Below are positions 6,415 through 13,539 of a stretch of DNA of 23,248 nucleotides, piece after piece. This DNA comes from Planctomycetota bacterium. GTDB lineage: Bacteria > Planctomycetota > Phycisphaerae > Sedimentisphaerales > Anaerohalosphaeraceae. A program made the translations under genes and the position numbers. Numbering within the stretch: position 1 is the first letter of the stretch; every line of letters starts with the position of its first letter. The stretch spans positions 1-23,248 of the forward strand of contig DAOVVQ010000019.1 of NCBI GenBank assembly GCA_030637065.1. Reading direction: 5' to 3'. The notes beneath the pieces are model-generated. The model was not told the DNA's origin and searched no databases. It worked only from the letters and a program-made list of their open reading frames with translations.

Positions 6415-7824
6415 ATGGATCGACGTGAATTTTTGAAGCGATGTGCGGCAGTTCCCGCAGCGGGTTTTGTTCTGTCGAATCGGGGGCTGGGTCTTCATCG
6501 TGGCTCTACGCGGCCTAATATTGTTTTTATTATGTCGGACCAGCATAATGCCCGTGCGCTAAGTTGCTACGGTAATAGCGAGATCAGTACGCCGAATATG
6601 GATCGGCTGGCGGCGGAGGGGACGCTGTTTGAGAATGCCTTCTGCCAGACGGGTCAGTGCGTGCCGAGCCGCTATTCGATCTTTACCGGTCGCTACGCAC
6701 GCAGCACCGGCACTTACAGTAACGGTCAGACTCAGAACCCCGACGAAAGGACGGTGGCCGATATCTTCAAAGACGCCGGCTACATCTCCGCCACCATCGG
6801 TAAGCATCATATGCAGATGAATGAGGCCAACGACAATCACGGCTTTGACCTTGTCTCGTCGCCGTCGGCGGACCTTCAAGGCGCAGGGACGTTTTTGCCT
6901 TATGACGAGGTGCATCCGGGCCGCTCATTAGTCGGCAAAACCGCCTTAACAAACGATGAGCATCGACAAGGCCAAATCGTCGCAGAGTCCATAGACTTCA
7001 TCCGCGAAAACAAAAACCGCCCCTTTGTGCTGTGGTGTTCCTTCTGGGGCCCGCATACGCCGATCACGCCGTCGGCACCGTGGAGTACACAGTATGACCC
7101 CGCCGAACTGACGCTACCGCCGAATCTGCATGTTATCGACGAAGAGATGCCGGGGATCGATACACTGCTGACAAAGTCCGGTACGTTTCCCGAGGATTCT
7201 TATCACAGTGCGTGTTTGGCCTATTACTACGGCCTTGTTTCGCAGATCGACTACAATGTCGGGCGGGTGCTCGATGAGCTGGATGCGTTGGGTCTTGCCG
7301 ACAATACCATCGTGGTCTACACAGCCGACCACGGCGAGATGATGTCCGAGCACGGGGCATGGACCAAGGGAAACACCGCATACGAGCCGCAGATCCATAT
7401 TCCGCTGATCATTCGCTTTCCCGGTAAATTTCCGGGCGGCAAGCGTATAAGCAAGCTCGTCTGCTCGATCGACCTGCTGCCGACGCTGCTGGACGCCGCT
7501 TCGATGGAGATACCGGGCAATATCGACGGCAAGTCGCTGCTGGCTCCAAAGACGCAACAGTGGCGAAAATACGCCTTCTCCGAACACGGCTCAAGCTCGC
7601 AGAAGACCTGCATAATGACCAGGAGCCAGACGCACAAGTACGTACTGTTCAGGACCGGCGGCGAGATGGAATACGAGCAACTTTTCGACATGGTAAACGA
7701 CCCATGGGAGATGCAAAACGTGATCGATGACGCTGGCTACTCCGAGGTCCTCGCAGAGCTAAAAGAAGCCTTAGCCCAATGGGAAGCCGAAACACCCCCA
7801 TCCGAGCCAATGGCATCCAAGTAA
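6415..7824 (+). CDS. Tat-exported type I sulfatase
   Basis: A 469-residue sulfatase. It has a Tat signal (MDRREFLKRCAAVPAAGF), then RPNIVFIMSDQHNARALSCY with the metal-site Asp42 and Gln43, and GQCVPSRYSIFTGRY with the CxPxR motif (Cys82, Arg86). GKHHMQM, WGPHTPITP and YTADHGEMMSEHG with the lysine of WTKGN follow, then a C-terminal subdomain with YEQLFDMVNDPWEMQNV. Active-site residues appear intact. The ATG at 6415 has GGGAG eight bases upstream; GTG codons at 6406 and 6409 are less likely. Its first 35 residues resemble those of the 3802 sulfatase (DRR-FLK, LSNR, then RPN), although the catalytic domains differ considerably. Its SDQHN opening resembles the choline-sulfatase/heparan-type branch more than the SDDMGY type. 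Substrate unproven. Confidence 0.95.
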   Translation: MDRREFLKRCAAVPAAGFVLSNRGLGLHRGSTRPNIVFIMSDQHNARALSCYGNSEISTPNMDRLAAEGTLFENAFCQTGQCVPSRYSIFTGRYARSTGTYSNGQTQNPDERTVADIFKDAGYISATIGKHHMQMNEANDNHGFDLVSSPSADLQGAGTFLPYDEVHPGRSLVGKTALTNDEHRQGQIVAESIDFIRENKNRPFVLWCSFWGPHTPITPSAPWSTQYDPAELTLPPNLHVIDEEMPGIDTLLTKSGTFPEDSYHSACLAYYYGLVSQIDYNVGRVLDELDALGLADNTIVVYTADHGEMMSEHGAWTKGNTAYEPQIHIPLIIRFPGKFPGGKRISKLVCSIDLLPTLLDAASMEIPGNIDGKSLLAPKTQQWRKYAFSEHGSSSQKTCIMTRSQTHKYVLFRTGGEMEYEQLFDMVNDPWEMQNVIDDAGYSEVLAELKEALAQWEAETPPSEPMASK

Positions 7825-7827
7825 AAT

Positions 7828-7852
7828 GTAGGGTGGGCCTTGGCCCACGCGG
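7828..7852 (-). repeat. Palindromic repeat, family A variant
   Basis: GTAGGGTGGGCCTTGGCCCA followed by CGCGG. Outer bases agree with the family A 30-mer read in the opposite orientation (GTAGGRTGGG, CCCAYGCGG), but the inner stem is GCC/GGC and the A-T pair is replaced by G-C. It lies 13 bases before the next start codon. Confidence 0.65.
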
Positions 7853-7864
7853 AAAGCTGAAATC

Positions 7865-8341
7865 ATGAAAAAGCTGAGATTTGTTAAAATCACGATTATA
7901 GTCTTGGGATTAGCTCTTGCATGGTTACTGGGGATTGACAAATCGCATTTTGCGGAGAATTGCGGGGACTGCTTTTTGAGCAGAACTATTTTGCAGTATC
8001 GCATATTCACCTTTCCAGTTTACGAGAAGGTATTTGAAAGAAAAAGTCCTATTTCAATGGTTGCATTTGACCTTGGTGTTCAATGTGAACACGGTCAACT
8101 TGAACATTGGCAAAAACAGCGATGGTGGGGGTTGTTGTTGCGTTTCTCTGAAGGCTATCCCGGCATTACTGCAATGACCTGGAACGAGGAGCTATATGAT
8201 GACGTCAGTGTTGCTAAATTGAAAGCACTTCTCAAATCCAATCCTGGGTTGCCAGAAGAATTCCGACAGCGAGTCCTGATCGAGCATGACAAGACGTACT
8301 GGCAAGAGTTAAGAGAACAAATATTCCCACGAGCCATGTAG
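7865..8341 (+). CDS. Small membrane-anchored protein of unknown function
   Basis: A 158-residue protein that I cannot assign to a named family, although its pattern recalls lineage-restricted planctomycete proteins. Residues about 7-23 (VKITIIVLGLALAWLLG) form one membrane helix or uncleaved signal anchor. A soluble part follows with NCGDCFLSR (CxxC) and VQCEHGQLEHW (Cys and His residues), which could bind a metal; this is inference. LQYRIFTFPVYEKV is the best-looking core strand segment. The start is the only reasonable ATG, with a weak GGAAAG ten bases upstream. The coding sequence is visibly more A+T-rich than the sulfatases before it and ribF after it, hinting at separate origin or relaxed codon use. 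It begins 13 bases after a palindromic repeat. Confidence 0.65.
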   Translation: MKKLRFVKITIIVLGLALAWLLGIDKSHFAENCGDCFLSRTILQYRIFTFPVYEKVFERKSPISMVAFDLGVQCEHGQLEHWQKQRWWGLLLRFSEGYPGITAMTWNEELYDDVSVAKLKALLKSNPGLPEEFRQRVLIEHDKTYWQELREQIFPRAM

Positions 8342-8448
8342 CAATGGGGCTTAACGAGCCCAAATGGATCCTGTCGCTCACGCGGGGGGCTTGCGCCGAA
8401 CGGGCAGGGCTTTATTTCCGGGTTCGTGGCCGGTTGTTGGCTGGGGGG

Positions 8449-8477
8449 TTGCTCTGGATCGGGTTTGGGTCTAAAAT
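8449..8477 (+). promoter_or_regulatory. Sigma70-like promoter for ribF
   Basis: TTGCTC, a 17-base spacer and TAAAAT, about 97 bases before the ribF start. The intervening leader is G-rich and shows no recognisable FMN riboswitch. Confidence 0.45.
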
Positions 8478-8573
8478 GGGGGTTGGCTGGCTGATTGCTG
8501 GCGGAAATTGTCTGTAAATCGATGGAAACGGGATTTTGGCGCGGCCGGGGGGCGTTTGGCTGGCGCAAGTAAT

Positions 8574-9587
8574 ATGAAGATAATCGACTCAATATTGCCT
8601 TTGCAGGCGATCGAAAAGGGCTGGGCTCTTACTATCGGCAACTTCGATGGGGTGCATCTCGGACATCGGCAGATCATAGAGGCCACGAAGCGGGTGGCCA
8701 GGGACCACCACGCGTGCGGGACGGCGGTTATGACGTTCGAGCCGCATCCGGTGGCTATACTTTATCCGGAAAAGGCGCCGGGGGTGCTGACGCCTCTCGA
8801 ACTGAAAGCCCGCCTGTTGGCCGATTGCGGTGTCGACTGCCTTATCGTTTTGAAGGACAGTCCGCAGCTTCTGGCCCTGTCGCCGGAGGCGTTCATCGAC
8901 GAGTTTCTCATGGCGACGGTCGAGCCAGCCGTCGTCGTCGAGGGTCCGACGTTTAATTTCGGCAGGGACCGGGCGGGCAATATCGATACGCTCCGCCGGC
9001 TGGGCGCCGAGAGAGGCTTTAAGGTTATCGAGGTCGATGGGTATATGATGCAGGATGAAGGGACTGGGGGGGCTGGGGGGGCTGGCGGGGCTGGCGGCGA
9101 GAGCGTTGTGTGCTGCAGCTCGCTGATCCGCAGATATCTCCATGCCGGTAACGTAGCTGCGGCAAAATCGGCGCTGGGGCGGGCCTACCGGCTCATCGGG
9201 ACGGTTGTTCCCGGTCGTGGGGTCGGTTCGGAGATGGGCTTTCCGACGGCGAACATCGAGCCGCTCGAACAGATCATCCCAGCCCACGGCGTGTATGCCG
9301 GACGCGTCACGATCGGCAGCGATCTGCACGATGTCTGCAACACATCGCAGCGGCTCGGGGCGGTATTCAGCATCGGCCATGCAAAGACGTTCCCGGACGT
9401 CAGCAGCCTGCTGGTGGAGGCTCATATCCTGGAGGGAGATGTTGCGGATCTCGACGGTAAATTCCTTGCTTTGGATTTTGTACGACATATCCGGCCTCAG
9501 CAAAAGTTCGAGACACGCGACGAATTGAAAGCCCAGATCGAGAGGGATTGCCTCCGATCCAAAACGATTTTGGAGGGCGGAGACTGA
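8574..9587 (+). CDS. ribF: Bifunctional riboflavin kinase / FAD synthetase
   Basis: A 337-residue cytoplasmic enzyme that phosphorylates riboflavin to FMN and adenylylates FMN to FAD. The N-terminal adenylyltransferase domain shows LTIGNFDGVHLGHRQI (HxGH, residues 28-31), TFEPHPVAIL, FIDEFLM, VVEGPTFNFGRDRAG, and the SSLIRRYL (SSxxR) motif. The C-terminal kinase domain shows GVGSEMGFPTANIEP, HGVYAGRV and LLVEAHIL. The kinase segment after HGVYAGRV departs from the usual VANIG consensus (VFSIGHAKTFPD). Between MMQDE and the SSxxR motif is a Gly/Ala tract of about 12 residues encoded by a G-rich 9-base repeat. The ATG at 8574 is chosen from conserved MKII...ALTIGNFDG spacing; no strong Shine-Dalgarno is visible, and 8508 would add 22 unlikely residues. 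Confidence 0.93.
   Translation: MKIIDSILPLQAIEKGWALTIGNFDGVHLGHRQIIEATKRVARDHHACGTAVMTFEPHPVAILYPEKAPGVLTPLELKARLLADCGVDCLIVLKDSPQLLALSPEAFIDEFLMATVEPAVVVEGPTFNFGRDRAGNIDTLRRLGAERGFKVIEVDGYMMQDEGTGGAGGAGGAGGESVVCCSSLIRRYLHAGNVAAAKSALGRAYRLIGTVVPGRGVGSEMGFPTANIEPLEQIIPAHGVYAGRVTIGSDLHDVCNTSQRLGAVFSIGHAKTFPDVSSLLVEAHILEGDVADLDGKFLALDFVRHIRPQQKFETRDELKAQIERDCLRSKTILEGGD
9060..9098 (+). repeat. In-frame G-rich 9-bp tandem repeat in ribF
   Basis: About three units of GGSGGGGCT in frame encode Gly-Gly-Ala repeats (GTGGAGGAGGAGG). Because the unit is a multiple of three, length changes would keep the frame. Confidence 0.75.
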
Positions 9588-9626
9588 CCGGGTGCGGGAA
9601 TCGCTGTGTGGCATGAGTGATCATTT

Positions 9627-9660
9627 GGGTGGCAGCGTGTTTGGCGAAGCCAAACCGATG
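9627..9660 (+). repeat. Hairpin repeat, family B, copy 1
   Basis: GGGTGGCAGCGTGTTTG opens the element, and GTTTGGC-GAA-GCCAAAC forms a 7-bp stem with a 3-base loop, followed by CGATGG. A second copy at 18759-18790 has the same flanks but stem GTTTGC/GCAAAC. Confidence 0.75.
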
Positions 9661-9715
9661 GTGGGCGCCAGTATGCACACGCCCATCTTGCCGGCTGGGT
9701 AGTTGATTGCAGGGC

Positions 9716-9777
9716 TAAAGCCCCCGTTCGGCTTCGCTCAGAGCTTGCCCTGAGCTTGTCGAATGGGACAGGCTTTT
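9716..9777. repeat. Imperfect palindrome, family C, copy 1
   Basis: A 23-base stretch starting AGCCCCCGTTCGGCTTCG is identical to 12745-12767. Around it, CGTTCGGCTTCGCTCAG pairs imperfectly with CTGAGCTTGTCGAATGG, and outer AAAGCC pairs with GGCTTT. I recognise this as similar to a repeat widespread in environmental bacterial genomes, but cannot verify it here. Confidence 0.65.
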
Positions 9778-9800
9778 AGGGGGGAGTTGTGGCGGCGGTT

Positions 9801-9820
9801 CTCCGCTCTAAAGAGCGGAG
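9801..9820. repeat. Perfect 9-bp hairpin
   Basis: CTCCGCTCT, loop AA, AGAGCGGAG. It lies in the 423-base non-coding gap between ribF and the nrnA-like gene and has no T run, so a terminator role is uncertain. Confidence 0.6.
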
Positions 9821-9888
9821 TTAGTCAGGTGGGTCCGGTCGTTCCATTTTTTCTACGGGGCTGGGATGATAATGGGAGCGATGCGCGG

Positions 9889-9918
9889 ACCGCATGGGTA
9901 ACAAGTTACCCATCCTAC
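9889..9918 (+). repeat. 30-bp palindromic repeat, family A, copy 2
   Basis: Identical over 30 bases to 5444-5473. CTACGGGGCTG occurs at 9853-9863 and again at 9915-9925, overlapping the element's right end, so the palindrome lies between partial direct repeats. Confidence 0.85.
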
Positions 9919-9949
9919 GGGGCTGATTGGCGGGACAATAATGTTATGC

Positions 9950-9978
9950 TGGACTTTTTGAGGGTTTTTCTTTAATAT
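9950..9978 (+). promoter_or_regulatory. Candidate promoter for the nrnA-like gene
   Basis: TGGACT, a 17-base spacer and TAATAT, 32 bases before the start codon. An overlapping alternative is TTGAGG with TTATCT. Confidence 0.35.
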
Positions 9979-10010
9979 GTTTATCTTTTGCGGCTTAGAC
10001 AGGGAACGAT

Positions 10011-11015
10011 ATGATAAAAGATAGCGATTTTCGTAAAGCAATTGAGTTGATCGACGCCTCTACGGAGGTGCTGCTGACGGCCCATATCCGCCCGGACGGC
10101 GACGCCTGCGGCTCGATGCGGGCGATGTGCGAGGCTCTCACGGCTCTCGGCAAACGGGCCCATCCGCTGTTTTTGTCCCCCCTGCCGCCGTGGTACGGGT
10201 TTCTCTTCGACGAAAAGGTCCCTGTTCTTGGGAACGATATCAGCAATGAAGACTTTCGCGCCGGGCATTTCGACCAGTGCGACCTCGTGATCGTGCTGGA
10301 CACCAACAGCTACGTTCAGTTGACGCACTTTGACGAGTGGCTCAAGGAGGCCGGCAAAACGACCCTCGTCTTCGACCATCACTTAACCGGCGACGGGATC
10401 GGCGATTTCGAACTGATCGATTCCTCTGCGGCGGCGACGGGCGAGATCGTTCAGGACCTGTTCGGTTTTGCCGGATGGGAGGTTACGCCAAAGATCGCCG
10501 AAGCGCTGTTCGTATCGCTGGCCACCGATAGCGGATGGTTTAAGTTCGGTAACGCCGACAGCCGGATCTTTCGGGCCGCGGCACAACTTATCGACGCCGG
10601 AGCCGAACCTGCCGTCGTCTATCAAAAACTCTACCAGGACATTTCGCCGGCACGAATGAAGCTTCTGATACGAATGCTGACAAACATGGAACTGCATCTT
10701 GACAACCGCTTTGCGTTACAGTACATACTCCGATCCGACTTCGACAAAACGGGGGCAACGGGTCAGGACACCGAAAATCTCATCGACGAATGCCAGAGAA
10801 TCGGCTCGGTCGAGGCCGCGGCCTTAATGGTCGAACTATCGGACGGCGGTTTTCGATGCTCGTTGCGGAGTAAGGGAAAGGTCGACGTTCGCCGAATAGC
10901 CCAGGAATACGGCGGCGGAGGGCACATGATGGCATCAGGAGTGAACCTGGAAGGCCCGCTCGAAAAGGCGAAACAAACCGTTATACAGGAAGTCGCGAAA
11001 CAACTGACGGATTAA
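10011..11015 (+). CDS. DHH/DHHA1 phosphoesterase, NrnA-like
   Basis: A 334-residue cytoplasmic enzyme of the bifunctional oligoribonuclease / pAp phosphatase family. All motifs are visible in order: HIRPDGDACGS (His25, Asp29, Asp31), VLDTNS near residue 97, VFDHHLTG near 122-124 (the DHH triad), ATDSGWFKF, and the C-terminal GGGGHMMASG of the DHHA1 substrate-binding domain. Family members degrade two- to five-base RNA and pGpG, or convert 3'-phosphoadenosine 5'-phosphate to AMP; the latter would fit an organism handling much sulfate, but is inference. AGGGA lies about six bases before the ATG. In many bacteria the gene lies in the infB-rbfA-truB-ribF cluster. Here only the ribF proximity remains, with a repeat-filled gap between them. 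Confidence 0.9.
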   Translation: MIKDSDFRKAIELIDASTEVLLTAHIRPDGDACGSMRAMCEALTALGKRAHPLFLSPLPPWYGFLFDEKVPVLGNDISNEDFRAGHFDQCDLVIVLDTNSYVQLTHFDEWLKEAGKTTLVFDHHLTGDGIGDFELIDSSAAATGEIVQDLFGFAGWEVTPKIAEALFVSLATDSGWFKFGNADSRIFRAAAQLIDAGAEPAVVYQKLYQDISPARMKLLIRMLTNMELHLDNRFALQYILRSDFDKTGATGQDTENLIDECQRIGSVEAAALMVELSDGGFRCSLRSKGKVDVRRIAQEYGGGGHMMASGVNLEGPLEKAKQTVIQEVAKQLTD

Positions 11016-11050
11016 CGCCGGGCGGCTGGCGAATGATTGGCGGGATAGCT

Positions 11051-12619
11051 ATGCAAAAACGATTGTCCTTGTGTGTGTATGTCAATGCGGTGCTGCTTGG
11101 GCTCTTTTCGTTTTATATTTTTCTTGCCCCTGCGGCGATAGTGGTCCGGGGGCTGGGCGACGCCGGGCTTGGCAGCGAGCAGACGCCGGATTTTGTTTTG
11201 GACTGGCACCGCGAACTGTCGGGGCGATATGAGAACTGGGCGCGTAAGCGTGTTTCCCGGGGCCAGGCGACCGCCGATATTTCAGACGTGCCCGGCACAG
11301 AGTGGCCGCTGTTTGGTTCGGTTTTTTATCTCTGGTCGACAGAGGTGATCCATGAGGACCTTGCCCGCAAGACAACCCAGTGGCGCCGGCTTCCACGGGT
11401 ATATGCCCGCGGGGCGATCCAGGCGGCAGCGGCTTTGCTCGTCGACCCTGGTCATGCTGCGTGGGTTAAGGAGCATTGGGGGCCGACGTATCTCGATCAG
11501 GAGAACCTCTTCTATCGAATGCTGCTGATCAGCGGTCTTACGAGCTACCAGAAGCTCTCGGGCGATACGCAGTATACCGACCTTCTCTCAGGTCAAGTCG
11601 AATCTTTGGCCCTTGAGATCGACCGATCGCCGTACGGTCTGCTGGATGACTATCCCGGCAAGTGCTACTCTGTCGATGTTTTGCTTGCGATAGCGGCGAT
11701 CCGCCGGGCAGACACGGTTTTAGGCACGGATCACAGCGAATTTGCCGCTCGCGGGCTGCGGGCCTTCGAGGGCGGATTTCTCGACTCCGGGACGTCGCTT
11801 CCGTCATATGTGGCCGACTCGGCGATCGGGGGGGGCGTTGGTCCGGCTCGCGGGGTTGGCATTTCGATGATGCTGACCTGGGCGATAGAGCTTTGGCCCG
11901 AGACCGCGGAAAAGTGGTACGACCTGTACGAGGAGCATTTCTGGCGGGAGAATCGTTTTTTCTCCGGCTTTGCCGAGTTTCCACGGGACGCAGAGACAAA
12001 CCCGCTGCTGTTCGACGCCGATTCCGGTCCGGTCATCGCCGGGTATGGAACTGCGGCAAGCGCCTTTGGCATCGCAGCAGCGAGAAGCTGCGGGCGTTTC
12101 ACACATGCGTATCCCCTGACCGCCGAGGCCCTGGCGTTGTCGTGGCCGTTGCCGGATGGGACGCTGCTGGGCCCGCGAATATTATCGAATCTGTCCGGTG
12201 CGCCGTACCTCGGCGAGATGGCGATGCTCTTCAGCCTGACGCGCAAACCACTTGCAGCCGGGCATATATTGACCAAAGGGCCCCTGCCGTGGATCGTCTT
12301 TGTTGCAATCGGTTTGTATGTTCTTTTGGGGCTCCGTTACGGCATTGCCGCGGTTCTCTCAGCCAGAAAGTGGCATAATAACACGATAGTGTTTCGCGGA
12401 AGGCACCCGAACCTTCAATTTTGCATGTGGGCGATCCTGACCGTAGGCGGTGTGGTTTGTCTGTGCTATTTCAATGCGATCATCGGAGTGGTCTTGATGC
12501 TGTTTGCGCAACTGCTTCCTCGCAGAGGCAAACGCCCTAAACTGACAATATCCAATATCAATATACCTGAGCCCGAGACGCCTGAGCCCGGACGCTTCCA
12601 AATGTCCTGGCGAGAGTAA
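11051..12619 (+). CDS. Membrane-anchored alpha-helical barrel-like protein, function unknown
   Basis: A 522-residue protein with an N-terminal membrane helix (about residues 6-30), a large soluble domain (about 35-405) and two C-terminal membrane helices, then a short basic/Pro-Glu tail. The soluble domain has WHRELSGRYENWARKR, SVFYLWSTEVIHEDL, YLDQENLFYRMLLISG, LLDDYPGKCYSVDVLLAIAAIRRAD and repeated Gly-rich turns. This pattern suggests an (alpha/alpha)6 barrel and resembles the linalool dehydratase/isomerase-like domain; I hold that comparison loosely. GGCGGG sits six bases upstream of the ATG at 11051; an ATG at 11033 would add six residues. It starts 35 bases after the nrnA-like gene and is probably co-transcribed with it. 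The soluble domain is likely outside the cytoplasm, given a single leading helix. Confidence 0.7.
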   Translation: MQKRLSLCVYVNAVLLGLFSFYIFLAPAAIVVRGLGDAGLGSEQTPDFVLDWHRELSGRYENWARKRVSRGQATADISDVPGTEWPLFGSVFYLWSTEVIHEDLARKTTQWRRLPRVYARGAIQAAAALLVDPGHAAWVKEHWGPTYLDQENLFYRMLLISGLTSYQKLSGDTQYTDLLSGQVESLALEIDRSPYGLLDDYPGKCYSVDVLLAIAAIRRADTVLGTDHSEFAARGLRAFEGGFLDSGTSLPSYVADSAIGGGVGPARGVGISMMLTWAIELWPETAEKWYDLYEEHFWRENRFFSGFAEFPRDAETNPLLFDADSGPVIAGYGTAASAFGIAAARSCGRFTHAYPLTAEALALSWPLPDGTLLGPRILSNLSGAPYLGEMAMLFSLTRKPLAAGHILTKGPLPWIVFVAIGLYVLLGLRYGIAAVLSARKWHNNTIVFRGRHPNLQFCMWAILTVGGVVCLCYFNAIIGVVLMLFAQLLPRRGKRPKLTISNINIPEPETPEPGRFQMSWRE

Positions 12620-12705
12620 CTTACGCATTGGGCTTTATTCTTGTGTCCTGATGAGGATTTTATATAACCCCTTCAGGGTATATTAAGGACGCGTGGTGTC
12701 GTTTA

Positions 12706-12733
12706 CCCAGGGTGGCGCTTCGCTTACCTTGGG
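12706..12733. repeat. Imperfect palindrome CCCAGGGT...ACCTTGGG
   Basis: CCCAGGGTGGCGCTTCG pairs with CGCTTACCTTGGG, giving an imperfect hairpin. It is another unrelated palindrome type next to a family C copy. Confidence 0.55.
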
Positions 12734-12744
12734 CTGAACTTAAC

Positions 12745-12767
12745 AGCCCCCGTTCGGCTTCGCTCAG
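12745..12767 (+). repeat. Family C repeat, copy 2
   Basis: Identical to 9719-9741 over 23 bases. The right half (AGGGCAGGCTCTTCGGGG) differs from copy 1, so only the left arm is conserved. Confidence 0.7.
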
Positions 12768-12845
12768 GGCAGGCTCTTCGGGGCAGAATTTATTATTGGC
12801 GTTTTTTTGTTGTCTCCGAGGAGGATTTTCTCTTGTCGAGGGGAT

Positions 12846-12860
12846 ATTTATCCGATAAAT
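12846..12860. promoter_or_regulatory. Possible operator palindrome upstream of the CBS gene
   Basis: ATTTATC-C-GATAAAT is a perfect 7-bp-arm palindrome. It overlaps a weak promoter-like pair (TTGTCG at 12833, 17 bases, TAAATG at 12856) about 80 bases before the start codon, where a repressor would act. Confidence 0.35.
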
Positions 12861-12938
12861 GGATGAATAGGGCTGTTCCAGCAGGTTCGTTTGATCGGCT
12901 GGGCCCGATATTGTCCCGTAATTTGAAAGAGAAAGCAA

Positions 12939-13343
12939 ATGGTCGGTATAGCACAGGTCATGAAGACGAATGTTGTCACCGCGGAAAAAGGTACGCCAGT
13001 CATCGAGGCTATAAGAAAGCTGGTCAAGCACAGTTTTTCCGGTCTGCCGGTTGTGGACCGCGACAATCGTGTAGTCGGCATCCTCACGGAGAAAGACGTA
13101 TTGAGCCTTGCGATCAGGGTTGACGGGGATCCCGACGGGAGCGATGCAACCGGTCTTCGGGTCGAGGACCTTATGACGAAGGAAGTAGTTACCGTAGAGG
13201 CTGGCGAGTCTGTCACGGCGCTGTGCAACTGTCTGATAAAGAACCAGTTTCGGCGGGTTCCTATTGTCGCCAACGGCAAGCTGGTCGGGATCGTAAGCCG
13301 CAGGGACATCATAGCCCATATACTAAACCTCCACAAGCAGTGA
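12939..13343 (+). CDS. CBS-domain pair protein
   Basis: A 134-residue stand-alone Bateman module. The first CBS domain runs from about residue 7 (VMKTNVVTAEKGTPVIEAIRKL) to 58 (GILTEKDVLSLAI), and the second from about 77 (DLMTKEVVTVEAGESVTALC) to 128 (VGIVSRRDIIAHIL). Such pairs bind adenine nucleotides such as AMP, ATP or S-adenosylmethionine and usually control a partner protein. Both domains keep the GLPVVDRDNRVVGILTEKD and RRVPIVANGKLVGIVSRRD signatures, with the Thr/Ser-x-x-Asp ribose-contact positions partly present. No partner gene is adjacent. A weak GAGAAAG precedes the ATG. The gene is isolated between two repeat- or hairpin-rich gaps. Confidence 0.92.
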   Translation: MVGIAQVMKTNVVTAEKGTPVIEAIRKLVKHSFSGLPVVDRDNRVVGILTEKDVLSLAIRVDGDPDGSDATGLRVEDLMTKEVVTVEAGESVTALCNCLIKNQFRRVPIVANGKLVGIVSRRDIIAHILNLHKQ

Positions 13344-13494
13344 CCCCTTTGTCAGGAGCAATTCGCAAGAGTAGCAAACCGGTCTCTTTATTACCCCCCC
13401 TGTCTTGTTATCACCAGTTTCATTACGACTCTGCGCGGGCTCAGGTACCAAACCGGGTCGATGGTTGAGGCGGGATGCGAATTTACATGAAGAC

Positions 13495-13534
13495 GGAAAG
13501 GGGGTGCCCGCCCATTACTGAGCCACCCCCTTCC
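13495..13534. repeat. Strong hairpin, 11-bp stem with one bulge
   Basis: GGAAAGGGGGTG pairs with CACCCCCTTCC around a 17-base loop; the stem is complete apart from one bulged A. It stands six bases upstream of the longer bracketed element. No T run follows on either strand. Confidence 0.65.
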
Positions 13535-13539
13535 CTGGA

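Larger units (their letters stand above)
12620..12938. other. Repeat-rich non-coding gap before the CBS gene
   Basis: This 319-base stretch has no convincing gene. It holds the palindrome at 12706-12733, the family C copy at 12745-12767, and two similar segments near 12641-12660 and 12811-12830 that share GAGGATTTT. A longer minus-strand reading frame across it runs through the CBS gene and is a shadow. Confidence 0.6.

Noticed and set aside
8342..8573. Possible FMN riboswitch before ribF
   Set aside because: The conserved RFN-element sequences (such as AGGGGCAGGGT and the CCGAC/GTCGG-type boxes) are not present.
8589..9614. Minus-strand open frame of 341 codons
   Set aside because: It is antisense to ribF, whose motifs are unmistakable; long antisense frames are common in G+C-rich genes.
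12660..13319. Minus-strand open frame of 219 codons
   Set aside because: It lies antisense to the clear CBS-pair gene and to palindromic repeats, and its product resembles no protein.
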